Shown here in pieces: positions 45,696 to 54,069 of a stretch of DNA of 64,000 nt. The number at the start of each line of letters is the position of its first letter. Position 1 is the stretch's first letter. Origin of the DNA: DAHUYF01 sp963838385 (lineage in GTDB: Bacteria > Pseudomonadota > Alphaproteobacteria > ATCC43930 > CGMCC-115725); NCBI GenBank assembly GCA_963838385.1, contig CAWIRE010000013.1, positions 1 through 64,000 of the forward strand, in the 5' to 3' direction. The notes under the pieces were generated by a model. The model was not told the origin of the DNA. It worked only from the letters and a program-made list of their open reading frames with translations, and did no database searches. Both the position numbers and the translations under genes were made by a program.

Positions 45696-45925
45696 GGGCT
45701 TTGCTACCTGTCTTGGTCAGGCGGATGGTGCAACGGATCGGCCGAACGAGCAAATATTTACGATTTCAGATTCGCTCCCCTGTCGCGGGCAGGCCAAATT
45801 CCTCATAACCATTTGTTTTGCAAAGATTTTTTGTTTTATACCCGGTTTCCACCGGAGGTGATCGGCAGGCTGGAAGTGGATAAGCTGTTGGCGCAGCCAT
45901 CGATCGCGGCTGGAAATGGTCTCCC

Positions 45926-48900
45926 TCATCGGAAATCCCGGCTCTCGACGCGAAGCTCGGCAGGCGTGCTGAGGCCGGGATCGGCAAGGCGGCGCAGCAG
46001 CGGTGAGAGATCGACCAGCCGGTCGGCGACGATGTGGATCACCTCTCCTTCGCGCTGAACACGGCCGACGACTTCGACCAGCCGCGCGCCCATGACGATC
46101 GGACGAAAGCGCTCGAACACCTTTCGCCAGACGACGATGTTGGCGATGCCGGTCTCATCCTCGAGCGTCATGAAGATCACGCCCTTGGCGCTGCCGGGCT
46201 GCTGGCGCACCAATACCAGACCCGCCACCCTGACCAGCTTTGCCGCCGGCGCGGCGAGAAGCTGGGCATTCCGCGAAATGTGGCGTACAGCGAGATCCTG
46301 ACGCAGCAGTGCCACCGGATGGCGCTTCAACGACAGGCCGGTGGCACGGTAGTCCTCGATCACATGCTCGCCCAGGCCCATCGCCGGGAGTGCCGCCGGG
46401 GGCTCCGGGAAGGCGCCGGCCAGCGGCGCCAGCAACGGCAAGGCTTCTTGCGCGCCGCCGGTATCAAGCCCCTTGACCGCCCAAAGCGCCTGGCGCCGGT
46501 CGAGCCCCATCGAGCGGAAGGCATCGGCGGCAGCAAGCTTCTCCAGCACGCCGCGGCTCAGCCCGGTCCGATGCTGCAGCTCGGCCGGCCAGCGGAAGGG
46601 CGCATCGCGTCGGGCTACAAGCTTGTCCTTGATTTCTGCTTCGGCGAGGCCGTTCACCTGGCGAAAGCCGAGGCGGAGAGCACGACGCCTGCCCTCGGCG
46701 CCGGGCTCGAGCGTGCAATCCCAGGCGCTGTGATTGACGTCGACCGAGCGCAGCTCGACGTCGTGGTCGCGCGCATCGCGCACGATCTGCGCCGGGGCAT
46801 AGAATTCCATCGGCTGGCTGTTGAGGAGAGCGCAGGCGAAAACATCGGGATGGCAGCATTTGAGCCAGGCCGAGACATAGACCAGGAGCGCGAAGCTCGC
46901 CGCGTGCGACAGCGGAAAACCGTACTCGCTGAAACCCTTGATCTGGTCGAAGCAGCGCACGGCGAAATCGCGCTCGTAATTGTGGGCGATCATGCCGTCG
47001 ATGAATTTCTTCTCGAAGCGACGGATGTCGCCGTTGTGACGGAAGGTTGCCATGGCACGGCGCAGGCCGTCAGCCTCGCCGGCGGTGAAGCCGGCGCCGA
47101 TCATGGCAATCTTCATCGCCTGCTCCTGGAAGAGCGGTACGCCGCAGGTGTACCTCAATACTTCCTCGAGGCCCGGAGGAAAATCGATTTTCTCCTGGTT
47201 AGTACGGCGACGAAGATAGGGATGGACCATATTGCCTTGGATCGGCCCCGGCCGGACGATTGCCACCTCGATGACGAGATCGAAGAACTCACGCGGCTTG
47301 AGCCGCGGCAGCATGCTCATCTGCGCGCGGCTCTCGACCTGGAAGACGCCGATCGTATCGGCACGGCCGAGCATATCATAAACTTCAGGCAGGTCTTGCG
47401 GCACGCTGTCGATGGTGTAACGCCGGCCATCATGCTGCTCAAGCAGACCGAAGGCGCGGCGGATACAGCTCAGCATGCCGAGGCCGAGCACATCGACCTT
47501 GAGAATACCGAGCGCGTTGAGATCGTCCTTGTCCCATTCAATGACGGTTCGCTTCTCCATCGCCGCATTCTCGATCGGCACCAGCTCGTCGAGCCTCCCG
47601 CGGGTGATGACGAAGCCGCCGACATGCTGAGAGAGATGACGCGGGAAGCCCAGCAGCTCCTGCGCCAGCTCGATCGCCAGACGCAAGGTCGGGTCAGTGG
47701 GATCGAGCCCCACCCCCTGCACCTGCGCCTCGGCGATGGCATCGCCGCTCTGGCCCCAGACGGTACCGGCGAGCGCCGCGGTGACGTCCTCCGAAAGCCC
47801 CAGCACCTTCCCCACCTCGCGGATGGCACCACGCGAACGATAGGAGCTCACAACCGCCGTCATGCCAGCGCGTTCACGCGTGTATTTGTCATAGATGTAC
47901 TGGATCACCTCCTCGCGCCGCTCATGCTCGAAATCGACATCGATGTCAGGCGGCTCGTTGCGTTCGCTGCTGACGAAGCGCTCGAACAGCAGATCGATCC
48001 GGTCAGGATCGACGTCGGTGATGCGGAGGCAATAGCATACCGCCGAGTTCGCTGCGGAGCCGCGGCCCTGGCATAGGATGCCCTCCTTCCGGGCGTAACT
48101 CATGATGTCGTGGACGGTTAGGAAATAGGCGGCGAAGCCCAACTTACCGATGAGCCGGAGCTCATGCTCGATCTGCTGTTGGATCTTCTCGGGAGCGCCT
48201 TGGGGATAACGCCATGCCGCGCCCTCGCGCGCCAGCTGCTCGAGCTTCGCTTGCGCCGGCATACCATCATCGCCGGTCTCGTCGGGATAGTCGTAGCGCA
48301 GCTCGTCAAGGTTGAAGCGACAGCGTTCGACGATCTCGAGTGTACGCGCGACCGCCGCGGGATGATCGCGGAAAAGTCGCGCCATCTCCTGCGGCGGCTT
48401 CAGATGGCGCTCGGCATGGGGCTGGAGCCGGAAGCCAGCCTCGGCGAGGGTACAGCCCTCGCGGATGCAGGTGAGGACATCCTGTAGCCTGCGCCGAGAC
48501 GGCGCATGATAGAGCACGTCATTGGCGGCGATCAGCGGCACCCTCATTCTTTCGGAAAGCATCGCCAGTCGATGGATGCGTTTTGCGTCGTCGCCCCTAT
48601 AGAGATGGTGGAGGGCGAGATAGACGGCACCGCGAAAATCGTCTGCGAGACGGGCCAGGATTTCGGCGAAGCCGGCATCGGGCTGGTCGGGCGGCAATGC
48701 GACCAGGATCTGCCCCGTGCCGTGCTCGACCACATCGGCATAGGTGAGCCGGCACTCGCCTTTCTCCGCACGCCTCTTGCCCAGGGTCAGCAGGCGGGAA
48801 AGCCGGCCATAAGCGGTACGGTCGGTGGGAAAGCACAGCAGGCTCGGCGCATCCGTGAGGTCGAGTTGACAGCCGACGACCAAACGGAAGCCGAGCTCCT

Positions 48901-49066
48901 TGGCGGCGCTGTGGGCGCGGACGATGCCGGCCAGCGTGTTGCGATCAGCGATGGCGACGGCGCTCTGACCCAGCTCTTGCGCGCGCAGCACCAGCTCCGC
49001 CGGGTGTGAAGCGCCGCGCAGAAACGAGAAGTTGCTGGTGACCTGGAGCTCGGCATAGCCCGTCAT
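45926..49066 (-). CDS. dnaE2: Error-prone DNA polymerase DnaE2 (ImuC)
   Basis: A translesion C-family DNA polymerase of 1046 residues that extends past damage with ImuA and ImuB. The PHP domain begins YAELQVTSNFSFLRGASHPAEL. The polymerase domain carries RGSAANSAVCYCLRITDVDP (catalytic-site region), PPDIDVDFEHERREEVIQYI with the catalytic acidic residues, and FKIAMIGAGFTAGEADGLRRAM. The C-terminal OB-fold region includes AKLVRVAGLVLVRQQPGSAKGVIFMTLEDETG. It lacks the clamp-binding tail of replicative DnaE. ATG 49066 lies 4 bp after the imuB stop. Confidence 0.95.
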   Translation of the reverse strand: MTGYAELQVTSNFSFLRGASHPAELVLRAQELGQSAVAIADRNTLAGIVRAHSAAKELGFRLVVGCQLDLTDAPSLLCFPTDRTAYGRLSRLLTLGKRRAEKGECRLTYADVVEHGTGQILVALPPDQPDAGFAEILARLADDFRGAVYLALHHLYRGDDAKRIHRLAMLSERMRVPLIAANDVLYHAPSRRRLQDVLTCIREGCTLAEAGFRLQPHAERHLKPPQEMARLFRDHPAAVARTLEIVERCRFNLDELRYDYPDETGDDGMPAQAKLEQLAREGAAWRYPQGAPEKIQQQIEHELRLIGKLGFAAYFLTVHDIMSYARKEGILCQGRGSAANSAVCYCLRITDVDPDRIDLLFERFVSSERNEPPDIDVDFEHERREEVIQYIYDKYTRERAGMTAVVSSYRSRGAIREVGKVLGLSEDVTAALAGTVWGQSGDAIAEAQVQGVGLDPTDPTLRLAIELAQELLGFPRHLSQHVGGFVITRGRLDELVPIENAAMEKRTVIEWDKDDLNALGILKVDVLGLGMLSCIRRAFGLLEQHDGRRYTIDSVPQDLPEVYDMLGRADTIGVFQVESRAQMSMLPRLKPREFFDLVIEVAIVRPGPIQGNMVHPYLRRRTNQEKIDFPPGLEEVLRYTCGVPLFQEQAMKIAMIGAGFTAGEADGLRRAMATFRHNGDIRRFEKKFIDGMIAHNYERDFAVRCFDQIKGFSEYGFPLSHAASFALLVYVSAWLKCCHPDVFACALLNSQPMEFYAPAQIVRDARDHDVELRSVDVNHSAWDCTLEPGAEGRRRALRLGFRQVNGLAEAEIKDKLVARRDAPFRWPAELQHRTGLSRGVLEKLAAADAFRSMGLDRRQALWAVKGLDTGGAQEALPLLAPLAGAFPEPPAALPAMGLGEHVIEDYRATGLSLKRHPVALLRQDLAVRHISRNAQLLAAPAAKLVRVAGLVLVRQQPGSAKGVIFMTLEDETGIANIVVWRKVFERFRPIVMGARLVEVVGRVQREGEVIHIVADRLVDLSPLLRRLADPGLSTPAELRVESRDFR

Positions 49067-49070
49067 GGCA

Positions 49071-50687
49071 TCACGCGAAGAGACCATGCAGGAACCAGCG
49101 TGGCTCTGCTGGCGCCAGGAAGAGGCCGTCACGATAAAGCCAAAAGCGCCGTCCAGTCTCGTCTTCGACGCGATAATAATCGCGCAACGCGCCCGCCTCC
49201 TTGCTGCCATGCCACCATTCGCCGCAGAGTCGCTCCGGCCCATCGGCGCGTCGCACGCGGTGCTGCAGGCGACGCCAATGGAAGAGGCTCGGCGGACCGT
49301 CCGGCATCAACGCCACTGCCTCGATCGGTTCCGGCCGCGGCAAGAGGCGGATCGGCCGCGGCGGATTGAGCCGCCAAGTATTTTTCGGTGGAGAAAAAAC
49401 CGGAGCAAATCGTTGGACATGTTCCGGTATATGGCTTTGGTGCGGCTCAAGGTGCCCGACCGACGGCAGTCCCAGGCGATTGGCCAAGCGATCGACAAGA
49501 ACGGCAAGTTCCGCCGTGTCGCCGACATCGCGATCCCGCCCTTCGGCTGCCAGCAACGCGCGCGCAACCTGCCGCGCCATGGTCTTCTTGCCGGGGAACG
49601 GCACGATCTTGTCGCAAGCGGCTGCAGGCTGAACCCGGGCAGGCTCAGCCAAGCGGAGTTGGACCGCCGCCAGCCTTTGCACCGACATCGCTGCCAGCAC
49701 CATATCCTCGATACCGAGACCGGGATCGATCGTGGCGAGCCGCTCGGCGAAAAGCCGAAAGAGATGGTGGGGGTCGCGCGTGGGCCGCGCCGCGCCGATC
49801 GTCACCTGCGCCACGACCCCATCGACACGATGGCAGCTTAATACCAACCGGCGTGCTCCGAGCATCTCCTCGCCAAGCACGGCACAGAACCTTTCCAGCA
49901 GAAACTGAAGGGCGTTGGCAAGTGCCTCGGGTGCGCCAATCGGCTCGGCAAAGCGCCGCCGCACCCAACGTGCCGGCACCGGCGGCAGCGGTGAAAGCGG
50001 CTCCGCCGCCGTACCAAGCGCTTGGTCCAGGCGCATCGCCAGTCCCTCGCTGAACCGTGCGGCCAATGCGGCGCGCGGCAAGGCGTAGAGATCGCCGATG
50101 CGGCGCAGCCCGAGCCGTTCAAGTTCGACCGCCAATACACAATCGAGCTGCAGCGCCGCGACCGGGAGATCGGCGATCGCGGACCGCGTCGCTTGCGGCG
50201 GCACCACCGCACGATCGGTGCCGCCGCATCGCGCCACCGCCCAAGCGGCACCGGCGGTGTCGGCGATGGCGGCACGGCCAGCGATGCCTTGTCGCCCAAG
50301 CCGTTCGACCAGCTCGCCTGCGAGGCTCGTTTCGCCGCCCCGCAAATGGGCACAGCCGGTGACGTTAAGAAGGATAGCCTCGCTGCCATGCGGCGCGGTC
50401 CAAGGGCTGTAGCGCTGGCACCAACGAGCGAGCCGCTGGAGCGCCGCAGCGTCACCAGCGGGATCGGCTTCAGCAACGGTGAGCGCGGGATAAAGCGCGC
50501 GCGCATCGCCCAGCGACATGCCCGGCGTGATGCCCAGCATCTCGGCGGCGGCATTGATTGCCGAGACGAGATGCCGGTTGCCGACCGGCAGGGTGAGAGC
50601 AAAGGGCCTATCCGGCGCGGGAAGCCGGCTGCCACGCCGCCGGTCGATCGGCCAGCGCGGCAACCAGAGACACATGACCCGTCGCAT
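49071..50687 (-). CDS. imuB: DNA polymerase Y family protein ImuB
   Basis: A 538-residue Y-family polymerase homologue that links ImuA and DnaE2 to the sliding clamp. The N-terminus CLWLPRWPIDRRR replaces the catalytic D-x-D-x-F of active DinB, and GSEAILLNVTG replaces the SIDEAYLDVTG motif, so polymerase activity is not expected, as in Caulobacter ImuB. It retains the finger/palm order (GLRRIGDLYALPRAALAARFSEG) and a long C-terminal region. ATG 50687 follows GTGGAGGCG. It overlaps imuA by 80 bp and is followed by dnaE2. Confidence 0.93.
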   Translation of the reverse strand: MRRVMCLWLPRWPIDRRRGSRLPAPDRPFALTLPVGNRHLVSAINAAAEMLGITPGMSLGDARALYPALTVAEADPAGDAAALQRLARWCQRYSPWTAPHGSEAILLNVTGCAHLRGGETSLAGELVERLGRQGIAGRAAIADTAGAAWAVARCGGTDRAVVPPQATRSAIADLPVAALQLDCVLAVELERLGLRRIGDLYALPRAALAARFSEGLAMRLDQALGTAAEPLSPLPPVPARWVRRRFAEPIGAPEALANALQFLLERFCAVLGEEMLGARRLVLSCHRVDGVVAQVTIGAARPTRDPHHLFRLFAERLATIDPGLGIEDMVLAAMSVQRLAAVQLRLAEPARVQPAAACDKIVPFPGKKTMARQVARALLAAEGRDRDVGDTAELAVLVDRLANRLGLPSVGHLEPHQSHIPEHVQRFAPVFSPPKNTWRLNPPRPIRLLPRPEPIEAVALMPDGPPSLFHWRRLQHRVRRADGPERLCGEWWHGSKEAGALRDYYRVEDETGRRFWLYRDGLFLAPAEPRWFLHGLFA

Positions 50688-51375
50688 CGCACGCCTCCAC
50701 CATCCAGGATGCCGGCACACCGCCGCGGCAGCGCCAGAGTTCGACCTGCCAGCGCGCTCGGTCGATCCCAGGCTCGCCAGCAACGACATCGCCGGGCATC
50801 GCCTTGATTCGCCAACGGGTGTCTGCAGCATTGGGCGCCGAACGCTGGGCGGCTGCCCGCTCGCCATCGCGCCAGCGCCGCAGCGCGAAGCCGGTGACGC
50901 CGGAAGCTTCGGCAGCCAGCAACAACCGCCGACTTGCGGGCAAGGAAAGCACCTCCGGCTCGCCGACCACGGCAGCCAAGGCTGGGCTTCTCAATCCCTC
51001 CTCCATTGCCCACAGCACCTCTCGCGGATGTCGCGCCTGGGCCAGGATCAATCGCCGGGTATCGAGGCCAAGGGCAGCCAATCCCGGCCCGTACAGATCG
51101 CCCTCGGCCAAACACCACAGCACCGGCCGTTCCGGCTTGAGCCGGGCCAGGATACCGGCGAGGAAGGCGGCCGCCACGGCGCCGTCCTCTTCCTCCGTCC
51201 CAGTTCCTGCCATCTCATGCAATGTCCCCAAGGCCAAGCCTTTGCCAGGCAAGACTTTATCGATCGCAGGCAGGGCGAACGGCAGGACTTCCCGGTCCCG
51301 TCGCCCCGTCCTTTCCAACGCCTCAAGGCGACGGCGCAACGCCACGAGACGACCGCTTCGCTTAGCCACAGTCAT
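50608..51375 (-). CDS. imuA: ImuA, RecA-like component of the SOS mutagenesis cassette
   Basis: A 255-residue RecA/SulA-like protein that works with ImuB and DnaE2 in damage-induced mutagenesis. The sequence shows LPAIDKVLPGKGLALGTLHEMAG, the ATP-binding part in degenerate form, and VLWCLAEGDLYGPGLAALGLD (Walker B-like). Its 3' end overlaps imuB by 80 bp in another frame, so translation is probably coupled. It is the first gene of the operon, 16 bp or so downstream of a LexA box. No good Shine-Dalgarno is seen before the ATG. Confidence 0.88.
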   Translation of the reverse strand: MTVAKRSGRLVALRRRLEALERTGRRDREVLPFALPAIDKVLPGKGLALGTLHEMAGTGTEEEDGAVAAAFLAGILARLKPERPVLWCLAEGDLYGPGLAALGLDTRRLILAQARHPREVLWAMEEGLRSPALAAVVGEPEVLSLPASRRLLLAAEASGVTGFALRRWRDGERAAAQRSAPNAADTRWRIKAMPGDVVAGEPGIDRARWQVELWRCRGGVPASWMVEACDATGHVSLVAALADRPAAWQPASRAG

Positions 51376-51394
51376 GATAAGTACAAATCAATTT

Positions 51395-51409
51395 GTTCCT
51401 ATTTTGTTC
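51395..51409. promoter_or_regulatory. LexA (SOS) operator upstream of imuA
   Basis: GTTCCTATTTTGTTC is a perfect GTTC-N7-GTTC direct repeat, the alphaproteobacterial LexA-binding consensus. It lies 20-34 bp upstream of the imuA ATG, with TTGACT (a good -35) on the minus strand at 51428-51423. This predicts SOS induction of the whole imuA-imuB-dnaE2 unit. Confidence 0.9.
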
Positions 51410-51512
51410 TTATCTGCCGCAAAGTCAACCCGCCGGCTGGCGCAGATCGGCATCCGACTGCATCAACCTCACGTCGGAGGCCGTCAAGATCGGGGGCGGA
51501 TGAGCCGGACGG

Positions 51513-52292
51513 TCAACGCCCGCGAAAGCCCGGCGACACCTTTTTCAAAAAGCTCCGGTACCCCTGGCGGAAATCTTCGGTATCGAAAGTCTCGTAGGGC
51601 TCCTCGAACTCCTTGTCATCGAGCGGACGCGGATCCTCGAGGCGGCGGGCAAACTTCTTGTGCCAGCGATTGACCAAAGGCGCGCCGGCGGCGATGCGCC
51701 GCGCCGTGGCATAGGCTTCCTCCGCCACCTGCGCATCTGGCATGACCCGGCTGACAAGTCCCTTCTCCTTCGCTTCCGCGGCGCCGAAAATGCGGCCCTC
51801 GAGCAGAATCTCAAGCGCCGTCTGGCGCCCCACCAGCTTGATGAGGGCGGCGATCTCGGGATAGCCCATGGTGACCCCGATACGGTTGATCGGAACACCG
51901 AAGCGGCTCCCTTCGCCGCAGATGCGAATGTCACACAGCATCGCCAGCTCTAGACCACCGCCGACACAAATCCCTTGGATCAACGCCACCGTCGGGTGAC
52001 GAGACTCCGCAATGCCCCGCATAGTGTCGTGCATGAGCCGGCCATACGCGCGGGCCTGGTCGAAATTCGAGCGCAACGCCGCGAACTCCGCGATGTCGGC
52101 GCCCGGCGCGAACGCCTTTTCGCCAGCGCCGCGCAACACGATGCAACGAACATCATCCTGCGGCTCGAGCGTGGCGAAAGCCTCTCTCACCCCTTCCCAC
52201 ATCGCCCAGGTCAACGCATTGAGCCGATCCGGCCGGTTCAGCGTGATCGTGACGATGCCGCCGTCGCGCTCGATCAGGACTTCATCCACCAT
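51513..52292 (-). CDS. Enoyl-CoA hydratase/isomerase family protein (crotonase)
   Basis: A 259-residue crotonase-fold enzyme acting on acyl-CoA substrates. Visible are ITLNRPDRLNALTWAMWEG, the oxyanion-hole segments KAFAPGADIAEFAAL and CVGGGLELAMLCDIRI, and GVTMGYPEIAALIKLVGR. The usual catalytic glutamates of enoyl-CoA hydratase are at different positions, so the exact reaction (hydratase, isomerase or dehalogenase) is open. ATG 52292 is chosen because GAGGAGG ends 5 nt before it; an in-frame GTG at 52298 lies inside that ribosome site. It is a single gene divergent from pyrE. Confidence 0.88.
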   Translation of the reverse strand: MVDEVLIERDGGIVTITLNRPDRLNALTWAMWEGVREAFATLEPQDDVRCIVLRGAGEKAFAPGADIAEFAALRSNFDQARAYGRLMHDTMRGIAESRHPTVALIQGICVGGGLELAMLCDIRICGEGSRFGVPINRIGVTMGYPEIAALIKLVGRQTALEILLEGRIFGAAEAKEKGLVSRVMPDAQVAEEAYATARRIAAGAPLVNRWHKKFARRLEDPRPLDDKEFEEPYETFDTEDFRQGYRSFLKKVSPGFRGR

Positions 52293-52383
52293 CCTCACCT
52301 CCTCAACTCTGCCAGCCTAGCACATTGCCCCAGGGCCGATTTGGCCCTAAACATGCCTCGCCTGCCGCGCGACCGAGGAGCCG

Positions 52384-53073
52384 ATGGCGACGACCCCAGC
52401 GGATGATGCCGCCGAGATCACCTCCCGCATTCTGCTGGAGACGAAGTCGGTTCTGTTCAGCCCCGACAAGCCCTTCACCTTCACTTCGGGTCGCGTCAGC
52501 CCGGTCTATGTGGATTGCCGACGCCTCATCTCCTTTCCACGCGCCCGCCGGCGATTGATGGACCTCGGCGCCGATGTGATCGAGCGGGTGGTCGGCCACG
52601 AATCGCTCGACGCAGTGGCGGGCGGCGAGACCGCAGGTATTCCCTTTGCCGCCTGGATCGCCGAGCGACTGGCCTTGCCCATGCTCTATGTCCGCAAGAA
52701 GCCAAAAGGCTTCGGCCGCAATGCTCAGATCGAAGGAGAAATGAACGAGGGGGAACGCATCATCCTGGTCGAGGATCTCGCCAGCGAGGGCAGCTCGAAG
52801 CTGAACTTCGTCCGCGCCATCCGCGAGGCCGGGGGCGTCATCGCGCACAGCTTCGTCATCTTCAATTACGGTATCTTCCCGCAAAGCATGGCGAGCCTCG
52901 AGGCCGAAGGAGTGCGCCTCCATTGGCTTGCCACCTGGTGGGATGCATTGCGCGTGGCGCAAGGACTCGGCTACTTCACGCCCGAGCAATTCGCCGCGAT
53001 CAAAGCCTTTCTCGAGGATCCCGACGGCTGGTCTGCGGCGCGCGGCGGCAGCCGCAGCGGCTCGGCCGTCTGA
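52384..53073 (+). CDS. pyrE: Orotate phosphoribosyltransferase
   Basis: Joins orotate to PRPP in de novo pyrimidine synthesis. The 229 residues are slightly longer than usual. FTFTSGRVSPVYVDCRRLI (about 31-50) and the PRPP-binding loop RIILVEDLASEGSSKLNFVRAIREAGG (about 125-150) match the family, as does the flexible KKPKGFGRNAQIEGEM loop that closes over substrate. It shares an 81-bp region (52293-52383) with the divergent crotonase gene. dcd and pyrE are both pyrimidine genes but are not in the same operon. Confidence 0.94.
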   Translation: MATTPADDAAEITSRILLETKSVLFSPDKPFTFTSGRVSPVYVDCRRLISFPRARRRLMDLGADVIERVVGHESLDAVAGGETAGIPFAAWIAERLALPMLYVRKKPKGFGRNAQIEGEMNEGERIILVEDLASEGSSKLNFVRAIREAGGVIAHSFVIFNYGIFPQSMASLEAEGVRLHWLATWWDALRVAQGLGYFTPEQFAAIKAFLEDPDGWSAARGGSRSGSAV

Positions 53074-53093
53074 CGCGCAGCGCGGCCCGCATC

Positions 53094-53711
53094 GTGGAGC
53101 ATGGCTTCTTCGCCGGGGTAGCCCACTACATCCAGCATTACGGCTATTTCGCCGTGGCGGCTGGCATCCTGCTCGAGGATTTCGGCCTGCCGGCACCGGG
53201 CGAGACGCTGCTCATCACGGGCGCGATCAGCGCCTCGACAGGCGCCCTCAACATTTATCTGCTGCTGTTTCTTGCGTGGATCGGTGCCGTAATCGGCGAC
53301 AATATCGGCTATGCCATCGGCCATTTCGGCGGCCATCACCTGATGATCCGCTATGGCGAACGCATCGGCATCACCGACGAGCGCCTGAAGCAGGTGGAAG
53401 CCTTTTTCGAGCACTACGGCGGCTGGGTGATCGTATTCGCCCGTTTCGTCGTCATCCTGCGCCAGCTCAATGGCATCGTCGCGGGAACGCTTGGCATGCA
53501 TTGGCTGCACTTCCTGGCTCTGAACGCGATTGGCGCGGCGCTGTGGGTGGGGTTCTGGGGCATCCTCTCCTATTGGCTTGGCAAGGGGGTGCAGGTCTAC
53601 GTGCATGAACTGCATCAGGCGACACCCCTGCTGGGCGGCCTCGCCATTGTCTTTCTGGTGGCGGGCGCAGGATATTTGTGGTGGCGCTTCGTCTATAAAG
53701 CACGGAGTTAG
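53094..53711 (+). CDS. DedA family membrane protein
   Basis: A 205-residue inner-membrane protein of the DedA/Tvp38 (SNARE-associated) superfamily, linked to membrane lipid homeostasis and undecaprenyl or phosphatidylethanolamine flipping. The sequence shows HYGYFAVAAGILLEDFGLPAPGETLLITGA (core acidic residue in LEDFGLPAPGE), GDNIGYAIGHFGGHHLM and the helix hairpin VFARFVVILRQLNGIVAGTLGM (conserved FARF). Only GTG 53094 is a plausible start. Its end overlaps the next, convergent gene by 4 bp. Confidence 0.92.
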   Translation: MEHGFFAGVAHYIQHYGYFAVAAGILLEDFGLPAPGETLLITGAISASTGALNIYLLLFLAWIGAVIGDNIGYAIGHFGGHHLMIRYGERIGITDERLKQVEAFFEHYGGWVIVFARFVVILRQLNGIVAGTLGMHWLHFLALNAIGAALWVGFWGILSYWLGKGVQVYVHELHQATPLLGGLAIVFLVAGAGYLWWRFVYKARS

Positions 53712-53947
53712 CGGCAATCGTAGACAGCGATGCTGTCATCACCGCCTTCGGGTCTGGTCGATTTCAGCACTGCGCCGCGACCCAGATTGGCGCAATAGAG
53801 CATCGCCTGACGCGTCGCCTCCTCCTGGCGATCGGTAGGAAATTCGAAGGTAACGCCTTGGGCATCGGCGCTCATCGCCCGAACCGATGACATCGAGCCG
53901 CAAGCGACAACGACAAGCAGTAGCGGCATGATAGCCATCTTGCGCAT
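53708..53947 (-). CDS. Small predicted lipoprotein of unknown function
   Basis: A 79-residue protein with a lipoprotein-type signal, MRKMAIMPLLLVVVACGSMS, where the lipobox is VVAC and Cys16 would be lipidated. The mature part (VTFEFPTDRQEEATRQAMLYCANLGRGAVLKSTRPEGGDDSIAVYDC) has two further Cys that may pair. Function is unknown. It is a lone gene overlapping dedA by 4 bp and facing the divergent formyltransferase-like gene. Confidence 0.75.
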   Translation of the reverse strand: MRKMAIMPLLLVVVACGSMSSVRAMSADAQGVTFEFPTDRQEEATRQAMLYCANLGRGAVLKSTRPEGGDDSIAVYDCR

Positions 53948-54069
53948 CAGAGAAGGCAGATACCCGTTCCCCTCCGTCCGCCGCCTTCGGCGACGACGCT
54001 GGCCGATTGGCGGGACGGGCGTTCTCTGCTAACCCTGGCGCAGAGAAGCGCATCCAAGGGGGTGGTTCG

